Source: Chitinophagaceae bacterium
GTDB lineage: Bacteria; Bacteroidota; Bacteroidia; Chitinophagales; Chitinophagaceae
Length of the DNA: 33,214 bases
Direction: 5' to 3'
Assembly (NCBI GenBank): GCA_947447825.1
Contig: CANFLL010000047.1
Coordinates: forward strand, 1-33,214
Below, one piece after another: positions 24,946 to 33,040 of the stretch. How positions within the stretch are numbered: position 1 is the first letter of the stretch; the number at the start of each line of letters is the position of its first letter. A model generated the notes under the pieces. That model saw nothing but the letters and a program-made list of their open reading frames with translations, searched no databases and was not told where the DNA came from. The position numbers and the translations under genes were made by a program.

Positions 24946-27438
24946 TTAGAAAGATAATTTGAAGCTTCCAAATATTCCAAAATGATTAATGGCTTGGCTG
25001 GTTGAGGCAGCAGGCGTTAATCGCCACACACAATCTACCCTGAAAACTTTCAATATGTTGTCAATTCCTGTTCCTAGCTCCACATAAGCTTTGCCATTTA
25101 GACTATTGTATGGATAATTGCCTACAAAGTTTGTTTGCTGATTTTGGGTAGATAAACTGCCAACCACGCCTTTGGCACTCCAAAACTGTCTCCATTTAAG
25201 CATACGAGTAAGAGGAATATATTTAAATATACCACTACCCATTTTGTGTTCAATATTGAATCCTGCATATTCGTCAGCAATAAATTCAAAACGATTCATC
25301 AAGTTGAAAGCATATTTGCTGTAGTAGAGCATTTCATTTCCAGGTAATATCTGTAAAAAATTATAAGATGCTTGGCCATAAACTTTCCCTCCAAAAAAGT
25401 TGTAATAGATGCTGCCATAAGGTGCAATACTTACATAATCATACAAGGAAAAATCAATTTTATCGTATTCATAGCTGCTGTGCAACACATTTTTAAAAGC
25501 ATGGGTATATAGCAATTGAACAATGGGTTTATCACTGCCAAGAGAAATACGGTTAAAATTATCTTCAAAAGTTCTTTCTGCATAGGCATATCTAAACTTA
25601 GCAGTTGCTTCAAACGAATTGAATGGATTGACCGAACTACTACTAAATAATTTACTAGAAGGTAAGTTTTGTAGAGCCGTAAATTGCTTGCTAGAAGCAG
25701 AAAGGCCAATGCCAAAGTTTTTGTATGTTTCTTGGTAATATTCTACCCTCGTTTCTTCAGACTTTTGAAACTTAAACGGAATACCAGGCCTCCTGAAAAG
25801 TGTTGCAAAGATGTTGTCAGTTCCTAGTTGACCATAATAAACCTGACCATTGTCCAAATCATTTCTGTAGGATGCTGTTACATAACCCCAAGGTTCTCTT
25901 CCCAACAGATATTTTACCTCAGCTTTACCTTTATATTCCTTATCGCTAAAGCCATAAGCACCATATCCATGTAAGAATAAGTTTTTGCTAAAGCCAAAGT
26001 TTGTAGATACATCAAACCTAACCCTTAGCCCTTCCCAAGGGTTGGCACTAATCCAATTATACCAAGGACCAACACGGATGTTTCCAAAGTCTTTGGTGCC
26101 GTTTGTGAGAAAAGAAATTGTGTTTCTATAGTGAACATAAGTTTTATTGTTTTCAAGTGTGTCCAATAATTTATAGACAGTTTTTTCGCTTTTACTTAGT
26201 TCTTCATGGCGATGATTTGCCCAAAATGTGTCCGATTCGTTTTTGTAATTGTCAGCTAATTGTACCGTTTCTGGAAGTTTTACTTTGTTTATTTCAGTAG
26301 TTACAGAGTCTGAGTTTAAAACTATATTTCTATAGGTAGTTGTTTTCCTTCCTTTAAGCGAAAGACTTTTTTTACCAATAGGCGATATGTCTGCCACAAA
26401 CTTATCCTTGTATAAAAACCAAGTGGTGTCATTAATCATTTTGTATTCCTGAATGATAGATAATCCACTTAGGAAGTTAATGTTAGCATCAACTGCCGGC
26501 CTCAATGTTATTTTTTGGATAGCAAAGGAAGTGTCATTCACCCAGCAGTCTCCTTCAAAAACATCGTCACCTTTATTTTTAGGAGATATGCGTAAATGAA
26601 CTAAACGACGTTTGTTTAAATATTGTGTGTCTAGGAGTTTATAAGTATAGAAATTTGGTGCACTCGAATTAAATGGACTAATGAATTCTCTGTTAAATAC
26701 TGGTATAGTGCTATTCATCACGTTAATGTTTTGATATAGTCCTCCCAGTTGTTTTATGATACTTTCATTTTTAATGCCATTTGTTCGGGCAGCCTTAATC
26801 AGTTCTTTTACTTTATGTGGGTCTTTCTGAAAGTAATAGTCAGATAGGGTTTCGGTAAGATACGCTGGCAAAAATGGTTTGTCTTCAGAGGAGGAATCTA
26901 TGAAGTCAAACACAAAGTTCAATGGTTTTAACAATACATTTTTGCTGAGCTTGTTAGGATTAATATTCTCAATATCAACTTCTAGTTTATTATAAATTTC
27001 ATAACTATAATTGTCCCAGTGAGATCTGTCGTTTTTAGGTTTATGTTTCATTATTTGTTTCCAAAACCATAATGCCCTGTTGTATTTAGACTTTACCACA
27101 GCTTCATTAGAAGGTGGTTGCAACTCTAGTTTGCAAGTAAATTTTGTGCTGTCTGTAAAAGTTTTAACGCTAATTGATAATGATTTATAGCCAACACTAC
27201 TAATAATCAAGGAATCTTTTGGGTTTATTCTTTCAGTTTCCAGTACAAATGTCCCAGAAGAGTCTGTGAGAACTCCATTGCCTGCAAATTTAAATTTAGC
27301 TGATGCAAAAGGTAGCGGCTCGTCACTTTGTTTGTCTAGGATTCTACCAATAATCAATTTTCTTTGAGAAAACGAGTGGTTTGTATTACATATAAATAAC
27401 AAAGAAAGGAAGAGAAATCTCAATAAAACTCTGAACAT
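24946..27438 (-). CDS. DUF5686 outer-membrane protein with carboxypeptidase-like domain
   Basis: An 830-residue protein from ATG at 27438. It has a signal peptide (residues 1-25, ending F-S-Q). A CarboxypepD_reg-like domain (~27-110) carries GRILDKQSDEPLPFA, DSSGTF and SSVGYKSLSI. A long DUF5686-type region follows, with ALWFWKQIMKHKPKN, FINREF-like sequence, and GDCWVNDTSFAIQKI. From about residue 440 it becomes an outer-membrane beta-barrel with alternating aromatic strands, ending in the C-terminal FGSFKLSF typical of barrel proteins. Proteins of this type are common in Bacteroidota; the role is unknown, with suggested links to outer-membrane transport. The next gene on the same strand lies ~170 nt upstream, so they may be separately transcribed. 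Confidence 0.85.
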   Translation of the reverse strand: MFRVLLRFLFLSLLFICNTNHSFSQRKLIIGRILDKQSDEPLPFASAKFKFAGNGVLTDSSGTFVLETERINPKDSLIISSVGYKSLSISVKTFTDSTKFTCKLELQPPSNEAVVKSKYNRALWFWKQIMKHKPKNDRSHWDNYSYEIYNKLEVDIENINPNKLSKNVLLKPLNFVFDFIDSSSEDKPFLPAYLTETLSDYYFQKDPHKVKELIKAARTNGIKNESIIKQLGGLYQNINVMNSTIPVFNREFISPFNSSAPNFYTYKLLDTQYLNKRRLVHLRISPKNKGDDVFEGDCWVNDTSFAIQKITLRPAVDANINFLSGLSIIQEYKMINDTTWFLYKDKFVADISPIGKKSLSLKGRKTTTYRNIVLNSDSVTTEINKVKLPETVQLADNYKNESDTFWANHRHEELSKSEKTVYKLLDTLENNKTYVHYRNTISFLTNGTKDFGNIRVGPWYNWISANPWEGLRVRFDVSTNFGFSKNLFLHGYGAYGFSDKEYKGKAEVKYLLGREPWGYVTASYRNDLDNGQVYYGQLGTDNIFATLFRRPGIPFKFQKSEETRVEYYQETYKNFGIGLSASSKQFTALQNLPSSKLFSSSSVNPFNSFEATAKFRYAYAERTFEDNFNRISLGSDKPIVQLLYTHAFKNVLHSSYEYDKIDFSLYDYVSIAPYGSIYYNFFGGKVYGQASYNFLQILPGNEMLYYSKYAFNLMNRFEFIADEYAGFNIEHKMGSGIFKYIPLTRMLKWRQFWSAKGVVGSLSTQNQQTNFVGNYPYNSLNGKAYVELGTGIDNILKVFRVDCVWRLTPAASTSQAINHFGIFGSFKLSF

Positions 27439-27510
27439 ATTCCAAAAATAGGGATTACTAATTAACTCCTTGCTTTAGCAAATAGTTAAAAACGAAGAAA
27501 ATAGATAAAC

Positions 27511-27561
27511 CGGTTATGTTTATGCTATCTAAATCGGTAAAACCTTCATAGCATAACGGTT
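27511..27561 (-). terminator. Possible hairpin after the SRPBCC gene
   Basis: TATGCTAT (27521-27528) pairs exactly with ATAGCATA (27548-27555) around a 19-nt loop, and CCGGTT/AACGGT next to it can extend the stem with a bulge. It follows the end of the minus-strand gene at 27607. No strong T-run follows on the minus strand, so termination is uncertain. Confidence 0.4.
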
Positions 27562-27606
27562 GTGTACATCTTTTGATTTGAATTCGATAATAAACGCTGT
27601 TTGTCT

Positions 27607-28149
27607 TTATTTTTTTTCTAATAGGTCTTTTAAATTTGTAAGCCCAATAGATAAATCATCACCAATCATCTTGTCCATATTCATGAACAATAACATCAAA
27701 TTCATTGGGTATTTCATTTTGCCTACAAAGCCCCATCTAACAATAGTTTGCTTTGTTCCAATTGAGTCTAGGGTCATACATGCATCTGCAAAACCTTCAA
27801 ATGGTTTAATGAAATGTATATTGTACTCAATTCGTTCGTTTTCTAACATTGCCTTTATAGTTTGTTCGCCCTTGCCTACCTCTTTTTTGTAGCTATCCCA
27901 AGCTGAAACGAATCCAATAGTGCCGTCTGTACCTTTGAATTCTTTCTTCATTTGTGTATCCATAGAAGCCCATTTACTGTAATTGTTTTGGTTTTTTAAA
28001 TATTTGATATAGTTATAAATTGAATCTTTAGGAAGATCTATAGTAATTTGTCGTTCAACGGTGTATTCCTTTTTTAGAAATAATGCAACAATTAATGCAA
28101 TGGCAATGATTGTTACTAGTGCAATAGTTAGATACTTTAATGTTTGCAT
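27607..28149 (-). CDS. Membrane-anchored SRPBCC (START/polyketide-cyclase-like) protein
   Basis: A 180-residue protein. ATG at 28149 is preferred because the membrane segment follows directly; a TTG 20 codons upstream is the alternative. Residues ~5-25 (YLTIALVTIIAIALIVALFL) form one membrane helix. The rest has the SRPBCC layout: EYTVERQITIDLPKDSIYNY, NQNNYSKWASMDTQM, GTIGFVSAWDS, and a long C-terminal helix (LMLLFMNMDKMIGDDLSIGL). The fold makes a pocket for hydrophobic ligands. Many Bacteroidota carry short anchored members with no known ligand. It is on the same strand as the DUF5686 gene but separated by a hairpin region. Confidence 0.8.
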   Translation of the reverse strand: MQTLKYLTIALVTIIAIALIVALFLKKEYTVERQITIDLPKDSIYNYIKYLKNQNNYSKWASMDTQMKKEFKGTDGTIGFVSAWDSYKKEVGKGEQTIKAMLENERIEYNIHFIKPFEGFADACMTLDSIGTKQTIVRWGFVGKMKYPMNLMLLFMNMDKMIGDDLSIGLTNLKDLLEKK

Positions 28150-28518
28150 ACAGTTAGTTTTATAATGAAATATTTCCTCAATATTAGTATTTATTTTCAA
28201 ACAATTCAAAATGTCGAAATAATATTTAAAGTAGAAACTCCATGAACTAGTTATGATTGTTTAATTTTTTTTCTTAGTACTATTAGCTTCTTTAGTTTTC
28301 TCGTGCTTCTGGATATAGTTACATGGTTCATTTCTTAGTTTAGTTTTAATACAGAAAATAGCATACTTATAAAACGCTTATAAACAAACTCGTTGTATAA
28401 CTAAGATTCTTGTTTTTATTTTTTAGGAATTAACAATGCAAAATCTGACTTTTATTACTATTTTAGCCGCCGATTTGCTAAAAAGCACTTTTTTTTACTA
28501 ACATCAAACTAAAAAGCG
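28150..28518. other. Divergent intergenic region before the fucose operon
   Basis: AT-rich spacer between the SRPBCC gene and the transporter gene. It should hold promoters for both directions. A candidate -7 box is listed separately; no regulator gene or operator was recognised. Confidence 0.5.
28459..28466 (+). promoter_or_regulatory. Possible -7 promoter element of the fucose operon
   Basis: TATTTTAG differs in one position from TAnnTTTG and is followed by CCGCC. It lies 53 nt before the transporter start. The -33 TTTG partner is not evident, so this is a weak call. Confidence 0.28.
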
Positions 28519-29808
28519 ATGGCCTTGCCTCAAAATGGTTCTCAATTGTCGAGTAATGATTCTAACGAAATGGGTAATTATTTGTTCCCCTTTATTTTAA
28601 TTACTTCTTTGTTTTTTTTGTGGGGATTTGCCCATAACCTTGATCCAATTTTAATTCCTCATTTAAAAAAGTCATTTACGCTTACCACTGTTCAATCAAC
28701 TTTGGTGGATACTGCGGTGTTCTTTGCTTATTTTGTTATGGCTATTCCTGCTGGGTTCATTATGAAAAAGTATGGATATAAAACTGGTATTATTATCGGA
28801 CTGCTCATTTTTGCGATTGGTTCTTTTCTATTCATCCCGGCAGCTAAAACCCAACAATACGATTTCTTTTTAATAGCCCTATTCATCATTGCTTGTGGGT
28901 TAACAATTCTTGAAACCGCCGCAAATCCTTATGCTTCATTGTTGGGCGACCCCAAAACATCTACACAGCGGCTAAACTTTGCTCAATCATTCAATGGACT
29001 TGCTTGTTCTTTGGCTCCTATTATCGGTGCAAGAATTATTTTAACCAAAGGCTACTCCGACCTCGAACTCAGTGCAATGACTACTACTGCTCGTGTGCAG
29101 GCTTTGGCTAAGGAAGCTGAAACAGTAATACCTCCATACTTTATTTTAGGAACAATTTTGGTCATAATAGCAGTAATATTTGCTTTTACTAAGCTTCCTA
29201 AAATTCAAACTAGTTCCACAAAGGCAACAAGTCAAAGCATTTTTCATGCTTTAAAACATTCTCATTTATCATGGGGAGTGGCTTCGCAATTTTTCTATGT
29301 TGGTGCACAAGTTTCTGTATTTAGCTTATTTATTCTTTACGCAAGTAAATCCGCTGATTTATCAGAGGTTAAAGCAGCAGACTTTTTAGGGGTTTGTGGA
29401 TTTGCTTTTTTGATAGGTCGTTTTATTGGAACATTTTTAATGAAATTTATAACACCAGAACGGTTACTAGCAATTTACGCTGCCATCAACATTGCACTTT
29501 GCCTTGTTGCAATAACAGCTCATGGAATGATTACAGTTTATACGGTTATTGCTATTTGCTTTTTTATGTCTATCATGTTTCCAACTATTTTTTCTTTAGG
29601 AATAAAAGATCTTGGTGGCGACACTGAATATGGAAGCAGTTTGATTATTATGTCGATTGTGGGTGGTGCTATTCTGCCAAGAGTTTTTGCTACCATAGGT
29701 GAGGCATCTGGTAATATTCAATTTGGATATGTAGTCCCATTGATTTCTTTTTTGGTAATTATGTTGTTTGGCTTGAGAGGTTACAAAGTTAAAAATGTAG
29801 AAAATTAA
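28519..29808 (+). CDS. fucP: L-fucose:proton symporter, FucP family
   Basis: A 429-residue major facilitator with twelve predicted membrane helices, close to the usual ~430-440 residues of FucP. The N-terminal helix reads SLFFLWGFAHNLDPILIPHL, with D42 at the place of the transport aspartate known in E. coli FucP. E132 in CGLTILETAANPYASLLGD matches the family's second key acidic residue. LNFAQSFNGLACSLAPIIG is the FucP/glucose-galactose transporter motif. It imports L-fucose with protons across the inner membrane. It is the first gene of the operon; the mutarotase starts 12 nt after it. A glucose/galactose relative is possible on motifs alone, but the downstream fucose enzymes favour L-fucose. 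Confidence 0.88.
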   Translation: MALPQNGSQLSSNDSNEMGNYLFPFILITSLFFLWGFAHNLDPILIPHLKKSFTLTTVQSTLVDTAVFFAYFVMAIPAGFIMKKYGYKTGIIIGLLIFAIGSFLFIPAAKTQQYDFFLIALFIIACGLTILETAANPYASLLGDPKTSTQRLNFAQSFNGLACSLAPIIGARIILTKGYSDLELSAMTTTARVQALAKEAETVIPPYFILGTILVIIAVIFAFTKLPKIQTSSTKATSQSIFHALKHSHLSWGVASQFFYVGAQVSVFSLFILYASKSADLSEVKAADFLGVCGFAFLIGRFIGTFLMKFITPERLLAIYAAINIALCLVAITAHGMITVYTVIAICFFMSIMFPTIFSLGIKDLGGDTEYGSSLIIMSIVGGAILPRVFATIGEASGNIQFGYVVPLISFLVIMLFGLRGYKVKNVEN

Positions 29809-29820
29809 ATTAGTGCAAAT

Positions 29821-30165
29821 ATGAAAAAGTATTGCTTGGCTTGCGATTTAGTGGATGATGAAGCATTGATAGCAGAGTATATTGACTGGCATAAATCTGA
29901 AAATGTTTGGCCAGAAATTAAACTAAGCATATTGGATGCTGGTATTACAAATATGGAAATATTTCGTATTGGTAATAGGTTATTCATGATTATGGAAGTA
30001 AATGAAACATTTTCTTTTGAAAGAAAAGCTGTAATGGATGCCTCTAATCCGAAAGTACAATCATGGGAAGAACTTATGTGGAAGTTTCAACAGTCATTAC
30101 CCTTTGCCACAAAAGGAGAGAAGTGGATGCTGTTAGATCAGATATTTTCATTGAATGAAAAATAA
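29821..30165 (+). CDS. RhaM-family sugar mutarotase, probably for L-fucose
   Basis: A 114-residue protein of normal family length. Y20 and H24 in the motif Y-I-D-W-H occupy the place of the catalytic Tyr and His of E. coli L-rhamnose mutarotase. ITNMEIFRIGNRLFMIMEV and the closing W-x-x-M/L segment are also typical. Mutarotases interconvert the alpha and beta pyranose forms so that the right anomer reaches the dehydrogenase. The family is usually annotated for L-rhamnose, but members in fucose operons act there on L-fucose (inference from context). It lies 12 nt after the transporter and 12 nt before the lactonase. Confidence 0.85.
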   Translation: MKKYCLACDLVDDEALIAEYIDWHKSENVWPEIKLSILDAGITNMEIFRIGNRLFMIMEVNETFSFERKAVMDASNPKVQSWEELMWKFQQSLPFATKGEKWMLLDQIFSLNEK

Positions 30166-30177
30166 AAAACAAGAACA

Positions 30178-31020
30178 ATGAGTATTGCAAACATTGGTTG
30201 TATTGATGCTCACCAACACTTCTGGCACTATGAGCCTGTGAAACATGATTGGATTGATGAGGAAATGACTGTTATCAGAAAAGATTTTTTGCCAGCAGAT
30301 TTAATCCCAATCATAAAAGGCAATGGTGTAAAAGGTACAGTTGCTGTTCAGGCCGACCAAACCGAGTATGAAACAAATTTTCTTTTAGGACTTGCAGATG
30401 AATATGACTTTATAAAAGGAATTGTTGGTTGGGTTGATTTGAGGAATGCTTTGGTTAAAGAAAGATTGGCGCACTATGCTCAATTTAAAAATATAAAAGG
30501 ATTTCGCCATGTACTTCAAGGAGAAGAGCCTGATTTTATGTTGCAACCTTCTTTTCTAAATGGAATTTCTGCTTTAAAGTCTTACAACTTTACTTACGAT
30601 ATTCTTATTTTTCCTAAACATCTAGAAGCTACTATACAGTTAGTAAAGCAATTTCCTAATCAGCCTTTTGTAATAGATCATATTGCAAAACCATTTATTA
30701 AAGCAGGATTGATGGATGAATGGGCAAAAGGAATGCTTGCTTTGTCTGGTTACGAAAATGTTTTTTGTAAAGTGAGCGGTATGGTCACAGAAGCTGATTA
30801 CAAACAATGGCAACCTAATCATTTTAAACCTTACTTGGATGTTGTAGTAGAAGCTTTTGGAATGAAGAGATTAATGTATGGTTCCGATTGGCCAGTATGT
30901 GAAGTAGCCGCTTCTTATGAGCAAGTAATTGGTATTGTAGAAGACTATTTTGCTTCTTTTTCGTTAGCAGAAAAGACCCAATTCTTTAACCAAAATGCTT
31001 CAACTTTTTATAATTTATAA
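30178..31020 (+). CDS. L-fucono-1,5-lactonase, amidohydrolase superfamily
   Basis: A 280-residue amidohydrolase of the COG3618 group. The metal-binding H-x-H is H12-H14 in DAHQHFWH. FRHVLQGEEPDF, FVIDHIAKP, VFCKVSGMVTEA and YGSDWPV follow in family order; the Asp in SDWP is the usual catalytic base. These enzymes hydrolyse sugar lactones such as L-fuconolactone to the open acid, the second step of oxidative fucose breakdown. Start ATG at 30178. It sits between the mutarotase and the reductase, which gives substrate support. Other members act on L-rhamnono- or 2-pyrone lactones, so the substrate is inferred. Confidence 0.86.
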   Translation: MSIANIGCIDAHQHFWHYEPVKHDWIDEEMTVIRKDFLPADLIPIIKGNGVKGTVAVQADQTEYETNFLLGLADEYDFIKGIVGWVDLRNALVKERLAHYAQFKNIKGFRHVLQGEEPDFMLQPSFLNGISALKSYNFTYDILIFPKHLEATIQLVKQFPNQPFVIDHIAKPFIKAGLMDEWAKGMLALSGYENVFCKVSGMVTEADYKQWQPNHFKPYLDVVVEAFGMKRLMYGSDWPVCEVAASYEQVIGIVEDYFASFSLAEKTQFFNQNASTFYNL

Positions 31021-31060
31021 CCTTAGATCTGATATTTAATACTTTTTAATCCCTCTACAG

Positions 31061-32065
31061 ATGAATAAATATAAACTGCAATTACCACCAGTAATTTTTG
31101 GTACAAGTGGGCTAGGTAACATATACCATGATACGCCTTACGAGTTAAAGTTGGAAATTGTGAAAGAATGTATCACTCATGCCAAAGGGGTTCCAATGTT
31201 TGATAGTGCTGGAAAGTATGGTGCTGGAATGTCTTTAGAGGTGTTGGGTAAATGCTTAAAGGAGCTTAACGTAAAGCCAGATGAAGTGCTAATCAGCAAT
31301 AAGTTGGCTTGGTACCAAGTACCACTTACCACACCAGAACCTACGTTTGAGAAGGGAGTTTGGGTAAACATAAATAACGATGCTGTTCAGAAGATTAGCT
31401 ATCAGGGTATTCTTGATTGTTTTGAACAGGGAAATGAATTGCTTGGAGACTATTCTTCGCAGATGGCTTCTGTGCATGACCCAGATGAATATTTGGCTAC
31501 TGCAACTACAAACGAGGAAGAAGAAAAATTATATGAAGATATTTTGGGTGCCTATACTGCTTTAACCGAATTGAAGGCACAAGGAAAAGTAAATTCAATT
31601 GGGGTTGGTTCTAAACAATGGCGCACTATAGAACGCATCTCTAAAGATATAGATTTAGATTGGGTGATGATTGCAAATAGCCTAACCATTCATAGCCATC
31701 CAAAAGAGTTGATAGATTTTATAGCCGAACTACATAAGAAAGAGGTTTCTGTTATTAATTCAGCCGTATTTAATGGTGGGTTCTTAATTGGGGGCGATCA
31801 TTATAATTATAAATTCGTTGATATAAACACCCAAGAGGGTAAAGAATTATATGATTGGAGAAATCGTTTTTTTGCGCTTTGTCAATCATACAATTTAAAG
31901 CCAGCAGAAGCCTGTTTCAATTTTGGATTTAATATTCCAGGTGTAAAAAGTGTTGCTTTAAGTACTTCACATCCAGACAAGGTTAAGGAAAACATAGATA
32001 TGGTTACGAAGGAAATATCTGCATCTTTCTGGGAAGCTATGAAAAACGAAGGGCTTATTGATTGA
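31061..32065 (+). CDS. Aldo/keto reductase, probable L-fucose dehydrogenase
   Basis: A 334-residue aldo/keto reductase with the full catalytic tetrad D48, Y53, K81 and H139. FGTSGLGNIYHDTP is the N-terminal motif of the aldose 1-dehydrogenase subgroup. GVGSKQWRTI, DWVMIANSLTIHSH and FNFGFNIPGVKSVALSTSHP follow in order; the last forms the cofactor pocket. The likely job is oxidation of L-fucose to L-fuconolactone, first step of the non-phosphorylating pathway. It lies 40 nt after the lactonase, the only gap over 12 nt in the operon. Related enzymes act on D-threo-aldoses, including D-arabinose and L-fucose, so exact substrate and NAD/NADP use are not known. Confidence 0.85.
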   Translation: MNKYKLQLPPVIFGTSGLGNIYHDTPYELKLEIVKECITHAKGVPMFDSAGKYGAGMSLEVLGKCLKELNVKPDEVLISNKLAWYQVPLTTPEPTFEKGVWVNINNDAVQKISYQGILDCFEQGNELLGDYSSQMASVHDPDEYLATATTNEEEEKLYEDILGAYTALTELKAQGKVNSIGVGSKQWRTIERISKDIDLDWVMIANSLTIHSHPKELIDFIAELHKKEVSVINSAVFNGGFLIGGDHYNYKFVDINTQEGKELYDWRNRFFALCQSYNLKPAEACFNFGFNIPGVKSVALSTSHPDKVKENIDMVTKEISASFWEAMKNEGLID

Positions 32066-32156
32066 TAGTTTCAATTATTTTGCTTCTTAAAGAGGAATAT
32101 GCTAAATAAATCTCTATTTTCATCTTGGGTTTAAAGGAAGTATTCCTAAATAATAG

Positions 32157-32957
32157 ATGAAAAAAGTATTACACTACAACTCTTCACAGATATGTTATTA
32201 CACTTATGGAAGTGGAAACAGAATTATATTTTGTTTCCATGGTTATGGACTATCTGGTGAAAGTTTTTCAGTTCTACAAACAGTTTTAGGGGCAGATTTT
32301 ACCCTAATTTGTATAGATTTACCTTTCCATGGGAACACCTTATGGCAAAATGAGCTATTGTTTTCTGATAATATTCTTTGGGCTATCATACAAAAAATAA
32401 ACCCTAACCCAAATGAACCTTTCTGCCTAATGGGATATAGTTTGGGAGGAAGAATAGCCCTTCAGCTACTGCAAAATCATCCAGATTTAATTCAGCAAGT
32501 TGCTTTAATTGCCCCCGATGGACTCAAGTTTAACTGGTGGCAGCACTTGGCAACAAATACCAAAATTGGTCACTCGCTTTTTCGCTTCACAATGCGCCAT
32601 CCACATTGGTTGATTACGCTAATTCGGCTTAGTAGTACGCTACATTTTATAAACAAATCGGTAGAAAAGTTTTCCTTAGCCTACATTGTTGAAGCTAATG
32701 AAAGGTGTTTACTCTATGAAAGGTGGTGTGTACTGAAATCATTTAAGCCAAATATGCGGGTGGTAAGAAAATTAATCAGCCAGCATCATATCCCCATAAA
32801 TCTATTGTTTGGCGAATATGATAAGATAATTACTACAAATCAAGGAGTTTCTTTTAAGAAAGATGAACCCCTTATTTCCGTCAAAGAAATAAAATGTGGG
32901 CATCAGCTATTAAAAGAAAAATATGCACTCGAAGTAGCAAAATTAATAGTGAAGTAA
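32157..32957 (+). CDS. Alpha/beta-hydrolase fold protein
   Basis: A 266-residue hydrolase with no signal peptide. The oxyanion motif is CFHGYG (H28-G29), the nucleophile elbow GYSLGG gives S95, and D222 in FGEYDKI and H249 in CGHQLL complete the triad. A cap region near residues 130-190 contains FRFTMRHPHWL and is hydrophobic. The substrate cannot be read from sequence. It begins 91 nt after the fucose dehydrogenase on the same strand, so it may or may not belong to that operon. No terminator was found between them. The start is the first ATG, with strong N-terminal agreement to the fold. Confidence 0.87.
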   Translation: MKKVLHYNSSQICYYTYGSGNRIIFCFHGYGLSGESFSVLQTVLGADFTLICIDLPFHGNTLWQNELLFSDNILWAIIQKINPNPNEPFCLMGYSLGGRIALQLLQNHPDLIQQVALIAPDGLKFNWWQHLATNTKIGHSLFRFTMRHPHWLITLIRLSSTLHFINKSVEKFSLAYIVEANERCLLYERWCVLKSFKPNMRVVRKLISQHHIPINLLFGEYDKIITTNQGVSFKKDEPLISVKEIKCGHQLLKEKYALEVAKLIVK

Positions 32958-33040
32958 ATGGGGATTTTGTGCCAATATGCTGTTTTAGAACCACTCATCA
33001 CTACTATTTGAGCACTTTCTTTTGCCCTCTTTCTTCCGTT

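Noticed and set aside
32066-32156. Weak inverted repeat AGGAATA/TATTCCT between the reductase and hydrolase genes
   Set aside because: Arms are short and about 40 nt apart with no T-run; not a supportable terminator.
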